Made by a program: the position numbers and the translations under genes. Below are positions 1-12,109 of a stretch of 64,000 nt of DNA, one piece after another; positions within the stretch are counted from its first letter, which is position 1; each line of letters begins with the position of its first letter. The notes beneath the pieces were generated by a model. That model was given only the letters and a program-made list of their open reading frames with translations. It had not been told where the DNA came from and made no database searches. This stretch comes from Carallia brachiata (lineage: Eukaryota; Streptophyta; Magnoliopsida; Malpighiales; Rhizophoraceae). The stretch lies in contig JADCRB010000078.1 in NCBI GenBank assembly GCA_021464245.1, forward strand, positions 1,148,095-1,212,094. The letters run 5' to 3'.

Positions 1-1756
1 AAATGTATAAAATTTGAATAGTTATATATATTTATTTAATATATTAATATTTAAAATATAATATTATATAAGATATAAGTATTATATATATATATATATA
101 ATACTTATATTGGTAACCTTAATATATATAATTTATAATTTATTCTAAAATAAAAATTTATTAATCTTATCTTACAATCTATAAATTTGTATTCTTATAA
201 TATAACTGTTGAACATCTATAACTCATCTAATTTATTTCTAAAAATATATTATTTATATATTTGCAAAGTAGTGAATATTATTAGTAAAATAGAAACATG
301 TTAATTACTTTTAAAAATGACATTCTATTAATTATTTTTAAAAAATTGAAATGTATCAATAATTTTCGAGAGAAAATAGATATGTAAATACTTAGTAAGA
401 TATAATATTAATTAATTTTGATTAAGGTATGTTGACATTTATTGATTTTTATTTTTTTATTTTTTTCTCTTTTTCTCTTTAAACCAAATTATTTCGATTG
501 AAAAAATCAGGACTAATTCTCCGATTTTTGATTCAATCGACCAATTCACCTAATTCTTAATCAACTTTTCAATCCAACGATTTTTTAAAACTAACCAAAC
601 TAATTCAAAAGTCAATTCTCAATTTTTTTCAATTGAACCAATCAGATCTGATTCGATTCTCTGAACACTGGTTTAGATACATAAATCCATTTTTCCTCCG
701 CTTGTGACTCCCCAACTTCCGAAATATTTGTTACAATACGGCGGGCGGCCAGTTGTAGTCCACCATGCATGGCTATATCACAAAATGCACAACAGCTTTG
801 GACCGTAGAGAGATAAACAATTTAGACTTTCATGCCGATATTCTTGAGTTCCAATTTAGGAAGGGAATATGAGATAAAGAAATAAATAATATCTTTTTGT
901 ATAATTCACGTTCAAATAGGTCCTTTAACAAGAAAAAGTTAAAAAGCTTTTGGACCGCCTCCCACTTCCACGAATAATTTTTTATCTTGGGTAATTAACT
1001 AGACAAATTCCAGATTCCATCAGGGAATTGTATGTATTCGTTGATGGATGTTGATGTATGGTCGCACAATTAACAGATTATCGATTTCTCCAACCTCCAA
1101 GTAGCTTAAGATGTCATCCTCATCATCGTTTTGGTTAAGTGAGAGTGACTTCATTTCAACTAGTGCTAGAATCATACACTAAAAGCATTCTTAGGGTAAC
1201 AAGGTACTTGTAGTTAGATACATTTGTTGGTTTGGCAAATAATAATTGCAAAGTTTGCCGTGGGGAAATAGCTTGCACTTCAGGAAATTTTGGCCTAACT
1301 ATTTTTCTTCTGGACCACAAGTCCAATAATGCATGCATTTTGTAGATTGCTCCACTCTCGGTTGCTTTCTTTTGAATATCAGGTACGATAGCTATAAACG
1401 GGAAATACATTTTGTGGACGTGAATGAAGCAGTCGTTTGCTTGGCACTGTTCACATTTATGAAAGATTCATAACTTCTCGTATTCACTTTTGCTTTGGTC
1501 GTATTTTCATTTAATTGTATCTTACTGTTTATTTATTTTTTTTTAATTTTCTGAATTTAATTATCAAATGATTTATAGTACTTTAGAGCTTTTTGAATCT
1601 TCTAATGTAAAGCTCTCATTTTTTTTATTTTTTTTTGTGGTTGTAAATGAAGTTTTTTTGTTTGCATAAAATGGTCGTGTCTGGTTTTTCATTAGGTGAA
1701 GCCAAATCATTTTGCCATATGAGGTCTATGAATTCAAGTGAGATCATTTGAGAGTT
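1..1756. other. AT-rich intergenic DNA
   Basis: I see no recognisable gene here. A stretch around 480-680 carries direct and inverted copies of short words such as TTCAATTGAACC and TCGATTGA and ends with CTCTGAACACTGG. This resembles the end of a hAT-type MITE, but I could not pair it with a second terminus. An 84-codon minus-strand frame at 1156-1410 matches no family I know and has no splice or promoter support. Confidence 0.5.
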
Positions 1757-2358
1757 CACTTCTCTTTTGTTTCACGGAAGGAGGTGTGATTGGCATACGT
1801 CTTCATTATACTTTTTTTGAATTTGACAATTTTTTGCTCAAGCAATCGAATTCCAAAAAAATTATTCTTTGTGGAACGCGTAGTTTGAAACACTTGTGAA
1901 TGCAAACAAAATTTTTTACAAATAATTACAGTGTTACAAAGGAAGGCCAAATTTTACATATATATTTTTCTTAAAAAAAATTTTGTAACTTCATTTAGAT
2001 AATTTTAAAGTAATTATTATTGGAAGAATAAGAAGATATTTTAAAAGATTTAAATCTCACTTCTCTTTTGTTTCACGGAAGGAGGTGTGATTGGCATACG
2101 TCTTCATTATACTTTGTTTGAATTTGACAATTTTTTGCTCAAGCAATCGAATTCCAAAAAAATTATTCTTTGTGGAACGCGTAGTTTGAAACACTTGTGA
2201 ATGCAAACAAAATTTTTTACAAATAATTACAGTGTTACAAAGGAAGGCCAAATTTTACATATATATTTTTCTTAAAAAAAATTTTGTAACTTCATTTAGA
2301 TAATTTTAAAGTAATTATTATTGGAAGAATAAGAAGATATTTTAAAAGATTTAAATCT
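1757..2358. repeat. 301-bp direct tandem duplication (two copies)
   Basis: Positions 1757-2057 are repeated almost perfectly at 2058-2358. The one difference I noticed is in a T-run (CTTTTTTTGA versus CTTTGTTTGA). Each copy carries the same 64-codon minus-strand frame, which has no recognisable product. The near identity in otherwise freely evolving sequence indicates a recent event. The word CTCAC recurs at both copy borders, which fits replication slippage or unequal crossing-over on a short homology. Confidence 0.9.
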
Positions 2359-2512
2359 CACGTGAGAAAGAGAAGTTAAATACCACTTAATAAGATAATA
2401 TATAAAGAGACTTGAATCTCATATGTGAAAGAGAAGTCAAGCTCTACTTAATAATAGAGTATATATAAAGATAGTAGAATCACATATGGGAGGAAAATGT
2501 TAAATACTATTT
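2354..2512. repeat. Short ~61-bp tandem repeat, about 2.6 units
   Basis: Three successive units start with AATCTCACGTGAG (2354), AATCTCATATGTG (2415) and AATCACATATGGG (2478). Each continues with a GAGAAGT-like word, an ACTTAATAA-like word and ATATAAAGA. The units are diverged, the last is incomplete, and the array directly follows the 301-bp duplication. Confidence 0.7.
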
Positions 2513-5500
2513 GTTTATAAACTAACATGTTTCTTACATTTTACAAAATAAAAGACCCATAAGAGGTCTGGTAGAAACGCCAATTTTTTAATTTTTCCAT
2601 ACTGCTGTATTTTGGGAGGATAGCCGAAGCTATCTTTAAAATTTTTTCATACTGTTATATTATGAGAGGATAGCTGTTGTGATCTGTTACACTGTCTCGA
2701 ATTAGGAACGAGAGTGAAAATTATCTTTAAAGATATTGTCGTACACGTCTCAGACATTATTTCATTTCTTTTTATTTTTATTTGCATCTATTTTTTGTTT
2801 CTTTATCTTATTATTTTTAACAACTATAAATGATATGAACCCTTGAATAATTAAATGATAAAAAAATAAAAAATTATTAAATTATTAAAATCATCAAATA
2901 AAATTATATAATTATTTATTACTATCTATCTAAACCATCCAAGGTTGCTTTATTTCCTACAGGTTGTGGCCGTGTACAAAACTGAAACCCCAACTCCTTT
3001 TGGGAATCATTACAACACAAATTATAATGAAGCAATATATAAATTTATCATGAGCACAAGAGGTATCTAAAACTGAACTCGCATGGCATGATTTGGACAA
3101 ACGAAAAATTTATTAGTGTCTGGTTCGCGGAAGCACATGACAACCTAAACTTGATTTCGTGACTGCAATGTCTGGTGTAGTAGAGACATGCAAGAAGAGC
3201 ACCATACCGTTATAATTTTTCTGAAAAAAGATATTCAATTGTGTAATTAGATAAATTAATTATAATTTAATTATATTAAAAAGTTTCTTTTGTGATTTCC
3301 TTTTCTTTACATTTCATTATGAAGTTTTCTTTTCCTAACATCAAAGACTTTAATCAAACACTTAATTATGTTTGAAAAGTGTCAGTATGGTCATTTTACC
3401 AACTGCAAATAGTGAAAACTAAAGAATCTTTAAAGTACATAGAACCTTTAATTATGTTTGTCCGGAGATACCAACCCAAGTAATTTAATAATATTTTTAA
3501 AATTTTTTTTTTATGATTTAGAATTTAAAGTATAAAATATAGAATTCAAAATTTAAAATTTAGAGAAATATTCATTAAAATTTATATTTTAATCTTTTTT
3601 AAAAAAATTGCTGTTAAATTACTAGGAGTGCAATTTAATTTACGAGTCAAAGTATTTTTACCTCTCCTGACTTCCTTATTTTGAAGTGCAATGCTATGAC
3701 TACAGCTAGAGCACATCTTGTAGGCAAACTTTTTTTTTTTTGGGTCAAAAAAATAAGAGAGTAAGGTTGGTATTTCGATAATTTTGATAAAGAGTATTGA
3801 ATTTCTTTTTAGTGATGTCAACAGTTTGGATGGTTACGACAAAAATTATATTACGAGAGAATTAAATTTTTCCGCACTAATGGACTCTAGTCTTAGGATC
3901 GCATTTGAGGACACTCAAACTTAAAATCTCTTATTCAAAACCAAACACTTTAACCGACTAGACCGAGTTAAAGTACTTTAACCGACTAAACCACACCACG
4001 GGTGGTATTTTTTGATTGAAAAAAAGAAAAAGTAAGGGTGATTAATAGTGAGTTAGGTTGTTATATTAAATTTATAAAAAAATAAATTTTACAATATTCA
4101 GTAAAAGTCACTAATCTTTTTTAAAATTATGCATGTTTAGATATATATTTAACTTCAATTTATAGTTTGAAGTACTCAAATTTTTGGTCTAACGATTGCT
4201 TTTACAGTGATTATGCCACTGAACCACACCATTCGGTGATGCCATTAGTGGTATCGTGTAGACAAACGTCACCATAAACAAAAGCACCTACAGTTGTCCG
4301 CGGGCTTCACCTGCATCCAGCGTAAGCTGGCACAAGTCTAACGTGAAATTCAAAGATAAATCTAGGACCAAAAAAAAAAATTCAAAGATAAACCCAATCA
4401 AGAAAGAAAAAAAAAAAAAAAAAGATACCAAGTGCTCTCTGGTTGCCCACGCCTGATGATCCAAGTAATAATGTACATAAGGACAGAGGTTGAAAAAAAT
4501 TTTAAGGAGATAATTTTATATCTATATTTATAATTATAAAATTATTTATACAATAAAAAATAAAAAATATATTAATTATTTTGAGTAAAAAAATATTATA
4601 ATGGTATCTTTTGAGTTTTAATTTTTAAAATTATTTTAAATTTTTATATGTAATTAAATATATTTTTTTCTATAAAAGTAAAAATTTAATCATTTAATCA
4701 TTTATCGCTCATGTAATTGTATAATCAATTTTTTTAATGTTTATTGTTGAAACAATAATTTTTTTTGTGTAACTATTGTAACTAATAAAAATGGAGTCAA
4801 CTTTATAAATAAATACTTGCAATGTGTTTGTAGATATTTTTCTTTTTTTTAATGTCTATTGATAATAATTAGTTTCATTAAATATCAAATATTTTTGAAA
4901 AAATTGTATAAAGATAAGAAAAATCTATTCAAAAACTTATGAGAATAAATGAAATTAAATTAAATTGAAAAGACAACTCAACATACAAGACTTTTACATT
5001 TAATAAAAATATGTTAAAAATTAATATTTCAAATTGAAACTCAAAAAGAATAAAAGAAAAAAAAAAGAGAAAGAATAAAGCAAATTTTACCCCAAAAAAA
5101 TGCAAAAAGAGAGCATGCGCATCAAATTGAGCCTACAGACTCTCGACCTCGGGGGTGGGACAAAAACTAAGGTGGGGCATGTTGCCCAACAAATTGGGCC
5201 AACCGCACTGCTTGTCTAGTAGTGGTAAAACTTATTAATAACAATTAGAGACAAAGGGAGAGCTCGTACATTATATTTTTCTTCTCTGAAATCAGGTTCT
5301 AACTTCTAAGAATGCTTAGCATAGATCAACTATATATAGTGGACCCTTAAAAAATGTAACAGGTTGGGTTATGTGGTTAATAACGTTAAAATTCCTTAAG
5401 CTTGGCATCGATGATTTAGAAAACGACTCAAAAGAATTATCTGTAAGCAAATTGATTTTTACATCACATGTAAGACGAGAAATCTTAAAATTATTTGCAT

Positions 5501-6300
5501 AAAAAAAGTTGGATGGACAGATCAAATGGCTATAAGGGTCAGAGGGGGAGAAAGAAGAAAGATGACTGTTTGGTCGTGGATTTTATCAGAGATATATGCG
5601 TAAAATACTTTTTTTTTATAGCTATTTGCATATTTTTATTATTTTTCTAAGCATTATATTTAGCTGTTTGTACAGCATTATGTTTTTTAGGTAAAAAAGA
5701 AAAAGCGGGTAGATCCATGCGAGGGCGTACGCCGAGTCAATCTCCTCTCCCTCTCTTTTTTGTTTCTGACCTGCGTATGCATGGCCTACTACATACATAT
5801 ATTTTTTTTTTTTGCCATAGGCCTACTACATACATAGATATCTAAGTGTGGGCTTCAAATGCCAAAAAAGGAAAAAAAAAAAAAAGAAATGAGAGGGAAG
5901 AAGAAAAAGGAGGCAGATGCTATATTTGAATGAAATTAAACTTTTATTTTTTTTAAAAAAAGGTGATAATTTGGATAGTACTCTAAAATTTTATTAAAAA
6001 AGATTACGATCAACTACAAGATAAGTACTGTCAAGTCAATCCCAACACTTAATTTGATGTAATTTCAAATCTATAGCATCTCTTATTATAACAAATTAAA
6101 TTATTAACCACTTCGGCTATCAGTTATAATTTAAGGTCTATTTAACTTTCGTTGGGATCTTGAAGATAAAGCCCAAATTAAAAGCTGTTTTTGAGCTCGA
6201 CAAGTCCAAAGCTCAACCCAAAAACATCATCAACAAGAATATTGGTTTGGTCGCTTTTTATTTTTAAGCGGCCGAATAGAAACAAGCATAAAAAACTTAA
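2513..6300. other. AT-rich intergenic DNA
   Basis: No gene recognised. Around 2585-2690 a segment with CATACTG...GGATAGC occurs twice (near 2599 and 2648). Near 3950-3995 the phrase TTTAACCGACTA is repeated. Homopolymer A and T runs are frequent. Short frames of 60-80 codons at 3582-3821 and 5316-5525 on the minus strand match nothing I know and are probably chance. Confidence 0.5.
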
Positions 6301-6308
6301 CCAAATTG

Positions 6309-6353
6309 AAACGACGTCGTTTATGTCCCATATTCAAATGAAAACGACGTCGT
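6309..6353. promoter_or_regulatory. Paired ACGACGTCGT palindromes upstream of ALG10
   Basis: AAACGACGTCGTTT at 6309-6322 is a perfect 14-base palindrome, and its core ACGACGTCGT recurs at 6344-6353. The core contains GACGTC, the C-box type of ACGT element bound by plant bZIP factors. The pair lies about 600 bases before the ALG10 start codon and just upstream of a pyrimidine-rich stretch (6358-6418) that looks like a transcription start region. The promoter role is inferred. Confidence 0.55.
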
Positions 6354-6421
6354 GATGACTTTCTTCTCTACCTTCCTTCATCGCCATCTGAAGCCAGCTC
6401 TCCTCCGCTCCGCTGACTCAT

Positions 6422-6450
6422 GTATATATATATATATATATATATATATT
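6422..6450. repeat. (TA)n microsatellite
   Basis: An uninterrupted TA dinucleotide run lies in the presumed 5' leader or proximal promoter of ALG10. It is likely to vary in length between alleles. Confidence 0.9.
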
Positions 6451-6929
6451 GTCAAATCCTTTGATCTGTGCAGAAAAGAATAAAAATTTGCGCTTGTTTT
6501 CAAACCAAACTACATATTGCAGAAAAGGGTCTTTCAAGATCGCTTCAATTGTATTGTATTTCTTCTTGCAATCACTAAGACTAATAATAAGGCGGGTAAC
6601 GTTCACTTCACCTCCTTTTGTTGTTTTCTTCTGTTTTTCTACCTCTGATTAAGTCATCTAAAAATTGGGTCTTTTTGATCTTTTGCAGGACCCTTGACTT
6701 CCGCAATTTGACAGTGTGGGAGTCTCGTACACCAGGAACCTTTTTTATTTTTATTTTTATTAGTGCATCAATCATGAAGTACATTAGTCTGAACGCGGCC
6801 CTTGACTCCATTTGATTGCTGGGGGTAAAGGAATAGTTTTTAGTACTTACTGGGGTATGATATAAGAGAAAATCTGGTTTCTTGGATGAACTGTGTTTTA
6901 TTTTAGGTTGGTCGAAGAAGGAGAGAGAA

Positions 6930-9900
6930 ATGGGGAGACTAGCAGTTGCAGTCATTGTGAGCTTGTGGGTGATTCCCATTTCAGTACTCGTCAACCGAAT
7001 CGTGCCTGATCCTTACATGGTGAGAGCTTTGCTGCAAGCCGTAAAAAAAAAACTAATTCATAGGGTTTGTTTTGATACAAAATGAAACAATAACCCCTGT
7101 ACGTGCAGGATGAGATTTTCCATATACCCCAGGCTCAACAATACTGCAAGGGCAAGTTCTGGAGTTGGGACCCCATGATCACTACCCCACCTGGCCTGTA
7201 TGCTCTATGTGCCTCTATCCATATATGCTCAAAATTCATCTTTACATGGTTGTCTATTTGGTAACATGGAAAATTGACGAATAGGAGATTGAAAAAGGTT
7301 GAATTAAGACAATAGCATCCTATTGTATAGGTTTCTACCCAATTAATTCTGCCAATTTTCTGGATATTTTGATTGTGGTCATGCCATTGCTTATTTTAAA
7401 AGGGCATTCCAAGACTCCCACTATGGGATCTAGGAAATGGCCAGATGTATGCAGCTTTACTCTTGTTTTTCACAAAGAGGTTGTTTTTGTGAGTCGAAAC
7501 GGTGACCTCTATGTCATAATGGAGTAACCTTGCCATTGCACCAACGCTTGCGCTTTAGTTATTGCTTGTGTAGATGAGTATTATGCAGGGTTGTGGGCTG
7601 TTGGAACCTTTGTATGTTTCAACAGTTAATGTGGATGGAAGAGTTGATAGATATAGTTCAAAAATTTTGCAGGTACTACCTTTCACTTGCCCATGTTGCT
7701 TGTGTGTTTCCGGGCATGTTTCTGGCACAATTGGTGTTTTCATTTTCTGAGTTGTGCTCCACTGCAATTCTTCGTTTGGTCAATGGTGTGCTGGCTGTAC
7801 TATGCAGCATTCTTGTCTATGAGATAATTACCCATTTGAGGCCATATCTACATCAAACAAAGGCAACATTTCTTGCTGTAGTCCTAGCCCTGTACCCACT
7901 CCACTGGTTCTTCACTTTTCTTTACTATACAGATGTTGCGTCGCTCACTTCAGTGCTTGCGATGTATCTTGCTTGTTTGAAGAAGAGATACCACTTAAGT
8001 GCATTGGTAAGGTGGTCAGCTCAAGTCATATTTTGTGAGTATGTCTATCTATATCTATAGAACTAAATTAGGTTTTCTCTTTTCTCAGACTGTTGTCTGG
8101 TAAAGAACAAAGAGAGAAAAATGCGCTTTACATATTCTGGCCTTTGGATTAGTTCAACTCTTTTGGAGCTTAGTCCTACCTTAGAAGAAATAAGTTTGAG
8201 CGTATTGTGACGATTTCTAAGTCCTAACATTCACAAATGTCTCAAATCAAAGCTCCTTTAGAACTGAAAACATGAACTTTGAATATAAAACCACAAGCCA
8301 GAAGCTTGAAATTGGTACCCCCTCTAGGGTTGTTTCATCATACTTTCGTGACTAGCACCCAATAATATTTCTGTTAATTTTGTTAGAGTTCCTGCATGCA
8401 ATCAATTTCATTGAATGTTCCAATGTTGTTGTTGATGCTCCAAAATGGTGGTCTTGCCTCCTAGTCTGTTTATTTTTCTATCCTTGGCCTCCTAAATGAA
8501 CTATTGGAATAAGATTACCTCTTCTTATTTCTTTTTTTTTTTTTTTTGCAAATGATCATCTTTTACCTTTTTCTCTCTGCAGCTTGGCATCTTTGCAGTT
8601 TTTATTCGACAAACAAATATAGTATGGCTGCTTTTTGTTGCATGCATTGGGATTATTGACATAACTCTGGGCTGTGAAGAACAAAGAGTGGAAGTAGACG
8701 AACTTAGTGCATCTGGAGAAAAAAGTATTCAATTAAGTCACAATAATCTTGTCAAATCAGGCTCGAACATGAGAAGGCGGAAGGCCAGTAATGCTTTGGG
8801 CACTAGCAAACATTCTTTCATCAAAATAAGTCCCTCTTTGACAAACCATTCTTCAGGTTTTGTTCTACCTATGAATTACTTTAAAAAGATTGTAAATACA
8901 TTTAACTTATGGCATCTCCAAGTTTTCCATGGGCAGCCAACTTTGTTCATCCTGCACTACAATATAGTTTCTTCATTGAGAATGCTAACATTACAGCATC
9001 TTGGACCCATTGCAGGTTTTCTTGATGAGATTCGGGTAATCTGTCTGAAGACATGGCATATAAAATGGGAACTCCTCTTCTCCTTTAGTCCCTTCATTAT
9101 AGTGTTCGTAGCATTTGGTGCTTTTGTCTACTGGAACGGAAGTGTAGTTCTTGGTACTTAACCAATTACAATGCTCTTATTATTTAGTTGTAAAAAAAAA
9201 TGGTTTCCTCATTCAATCTCCTAATGTTGTAGGTGCAAAAGAAGCTCATGCAGTTTCTCCACATTTTTCACAACTAATGTATTTCAGTCTGGTCTCTGCT
9301 CTGGCATTGGCTCCTATCAATTTCTCTTTTGGTCAAGTTGTGCATTTGCTTAGGTCCTTCAAGAAGAACTGGCCATTTAGTTTTTGGCAATGGTTGGTTG
9401 CTCTTTTTGTTGGCTGCCTCTCTGTGCACTTTTACAGGTCAGTTAAATTAGGAAAGTGAAAGTTCTGTGCCAAAATGAATGGAAATTCAAAAGAAATTTC
9501 ATAGGCTTTCATTAAATATGAGAGAAATTTTAATGAATTGACTTTTTTGCCTGTACATTCACTTCTTTCATTTGTATGCACTATTATGATGGATGGATTC
9601 ATTTTTGGTCAGACAGTTGTATTCCATATTCTATCATGGGCACTTGCTTCGATTGCAACTTTTGAAGAGACATTAACCTCTTTCCCAATGAGATTAACAT
9701 CGCGGTTGAATTACTTTTGCAGCTTAGCTCATCCCTATCTTCTTGCCGATAATCGGCATTACACCTTTTACCTCTGGAGGAAGGTTGTTAAAGCTCACTG
9801 GCTGATGAAGTACCTTTTAGTCCCACTTTACATCTACTCATGGTTTTCCATCTTCAGCAGATTGGGTTCGTGTAATCCCCTTCATCTTTGAAAATGTTTA

Positions 9901-10200
9901 TTTCAACTTCTTGACGCTTGTTTGTGTGATTTAATTGCAGGTAAAACTCAACGGAAAATCTGGGTGCTGGCATACTTCTTGGCTACAGCTGCAGTTCTAG
10001 TTCCTGCTCCACTAATTGAATTCAGATACCATACAATACCATTCTATTTCTACGTACTCCATTCTGACATCAGTGATATCATAAGTTTGGTCTTAATGGG
10101 ACTCGCATATGTTGGGATCAATTGCTTCACAATGAAGATGTTCTTGTTCCAGCCCTTTTATTGGAGCCATGAACCTGGTGTTCAAAGGTTTATTTGGTAG
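6930..10200 (+). CDS. ALG10: ALG10, dolichyl-phosphate-glucose alpha-1,2-glucosyltransferase
   Basis: This is the ER-membrane enzyme (GT59/DIE2-ALG10 family) that transfers the third, terminal glucose from dolichyl-P-Glc to the lipid-linked N-glycan precursor. I model seven exons: 6930-7019, 7109-7197, 7673-8006, 8583-9153, 9233-9437, 9723-9865 and 9941-10200. All junctions are GT-AG and the phases agree, giving 563 residues. Family hallmarks are PYMDEIFH (acidic loop, residues about 28-35), the stretch ending [61 protein letters not shown] and the C-terminal EPGVQRFIW. Many hydrophobic segments fit a multi-pass GT-C protein. The start is MGRLAVAV; a longer frame from 6882 is not needed. An AG at 6905-6906 suggests a spliced 5' leader. 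Plant proteins are often shorter (about 510 residues from memory), and the extra length lies mainly in exon 4. Confidence 0.95.
7401..7556 (-). mobile_element. tRNA-derived SINE in ALG10 intron 2
   Basis: Read on the minus strand, the segment begins with a tRNA-like head. It has a box-A-like TGGTGCAATGGCAAGG (about 7530-7545) and a box-B-like GGTCACCGTTTCGACTC (about 7489-7505). Downstream it carries the body typical of a widespread plant SINE (plus-strand words GACTCCCACTATGGGATC and AGTATGCAGC-like). A partial relative sits in a CPSF73-II intron at about 33655-33765. Family membership is from memory. Confidence 0.55.
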
Positions 10201-10729
10201 ATTAAATTTGTCACATAGCTGGACAGTGTCTTTTTGACCATTCACTTATAATTTATTAGAGCTCACTCAAAATTTTTGAAAAGTTAACGTTTCACATTGA
10301 GAGTTGTTGCACCATTAGAACAATTATCATCATCTGATTATGCTCTGTATATGGATGCCAATCTTTGGCCGCTTATTAGAAAAGATTTCAATGGTCTATC
10401 CCGTACTTCCTGGTTTATTATGGCTGAGAAATCGGACCATTGAGTAGGCAATGAAGCCATTGGATTTTTTTCTTGCTAGCTTCATTTGCCGACGGCAAAC
10501 CAAACTGTTGGATCTTAACACGACCATTGCTAGGGAAACAGTCTTCTTAACCCAATTCTTAAAGGGTAAGTTCCACCTCTCGATTGTTCTGCGAAAATCA
10601 CTCTATCTATGCCCCAGTAACCGGGCTCCCGGTCCATGCATAAGGCAATAATGCGTGCTCTTAAGGCATAAAACCAGTATATGCACCTACAGTTAGTGGT
10701 GAGAATTGTTACTGAATGCTAGAGAATCA

Positions 10730-10770
<41 letters not shown>

Positions 10771-12109
10771 CTTACGTAAGTTAGAGAAAAGTTATACTTT
10801 GCTCTCATTTTTTCCTGAGGCTTTTTTTGATGACGTGGTAAAATCCAAATTCTAGTAAAATTCTCAAATTTTAGTATTTTCATTCATTTTAATTTAATTA
10901 TTTTATTATGATAATGACATAATTTTTGTTAAGATTATCAATCAACTAATTTTTATTTCATTCAACTGCCACTTGAACAACTATACATACCCCAGTATTA
11001 GGCTAAACTTCAATTCCACATATGTTAATCTCAAGACTCTTAATTGTAATTCATAATAAACACGGTCTGTGACACCCACTGCCACCTCACTAAACAACAC
11101 TTCCTCCTATGTTCTCTCTTAATTCTGCCCTTTTTCTCTCCCTCTACTTCCACGGCTCATCAGCTTCCTCTACTTCTAAGGCTCCTTAGCTGCCTTCTTT
11201 TTCTCTTGATTTCAAGCCCGTTGATGTTAGTGCTTGCAGTTGTCATTCCTCCATCTGGACGTTATGATGATCCTAAGGTCAGCAGCTACAATTCCTTTGT
11301 ATACTTAGTCAGGCCTTCACAAGCATTATATTGTGTATAATAGTGAATTTTATGATTGCTATTAGATGAATTTCCATTTAAGGGAAGGTGACGATCCATA
11401 TATAAAGTCTTCGTTGCCATTATATTGTGTCTATATATGTCTAGGTTTGTTGGTACCATTTATTATTAATAATTCAATTATAAGAGGAAGCTTGCTTCAA
11501 TTTACATTATTTAGTTATTCAATGTGATTACCTATATTATGATAGTTTCGCACAACAAAGTACATAATTTGTTGGATGGTTCTTGAATTTGTAAACCGTA
11601 ACCATCTATAACAATGATAATACCAATTTATGTAGCAGAGGAAACACAGAATAGTTTCCATCAGACACAAGACATAAATTGAAGACAAAATTTAAGTTTT
11701 TAGTCTACATGTTAAAGTTCTATACCATAGCAATAACAAATAACCGGCACATTGTGCGGACTGGGAAACTAGCACTAAGGAAACTGTTAAATATTACACC
11801 AAACAACCAGAAACAAAGTTGCGCCGTCTACAAGTTGGCCAACATAAATATATAATTACAATTACAACGCTTGAAAACCGTTGCACGATATTTCTCACAA
11901 GCATTCTCAGACAACTTATACAAAGAATCAAGACATCTCCAAAGTCTGAAGGAATGTGAAAATTAAGCTCTAGTGACTAAATGCTATAAGTTGTTCACAA
12001 GAATTTGGAGGAAGGTTGTTTCTCGTGGCCTTCATGTCTTATATACACGAAAAGAAACAGGAAAGGGTGTGACGAAAGAACTATTTGCTAGTCTCTTCGA
12101 TCGTCCCCT
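10201..12109. other. Intergenic interval between ALG10 and the RING gene
   Basis: This holds the ALG10 3' end, an AT microsatellite and the 3' untranslated end of the minus-strand RING gene. A 66-codon plus frame at 10451-10651 is unrecognised. A pyrimidine-rich patch at 11090-11230 looks like a plant 5' leader, but no coding exon follows it. Confidence 0.45.
10731..10769. repeat. (AT)n microsatellite
   Basis: TACATACA grades into a long AT dinucleotide run in the interval downstream of ALG10. Confidence 0.9.

Noticed and set aside
1156..1410. 84-codon minus-strand frame
   Set aside because: No recognisable family, splice signals or promoter; length is within chance for this window.
1756..2251. 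Pair of 64-codon minus-strand frames that look like a duplicated small gene
   Set aside because: They simply reflect the 301-bp DNA duplication; the near identity is at DNA level and the peptide has no features of a real product.
6608..6994. 128-codon minus-strand frame opposite ALG10 exon 1
   Set aside because: It lies antisense to a confidently modelled exon and leader and resembles no protein.
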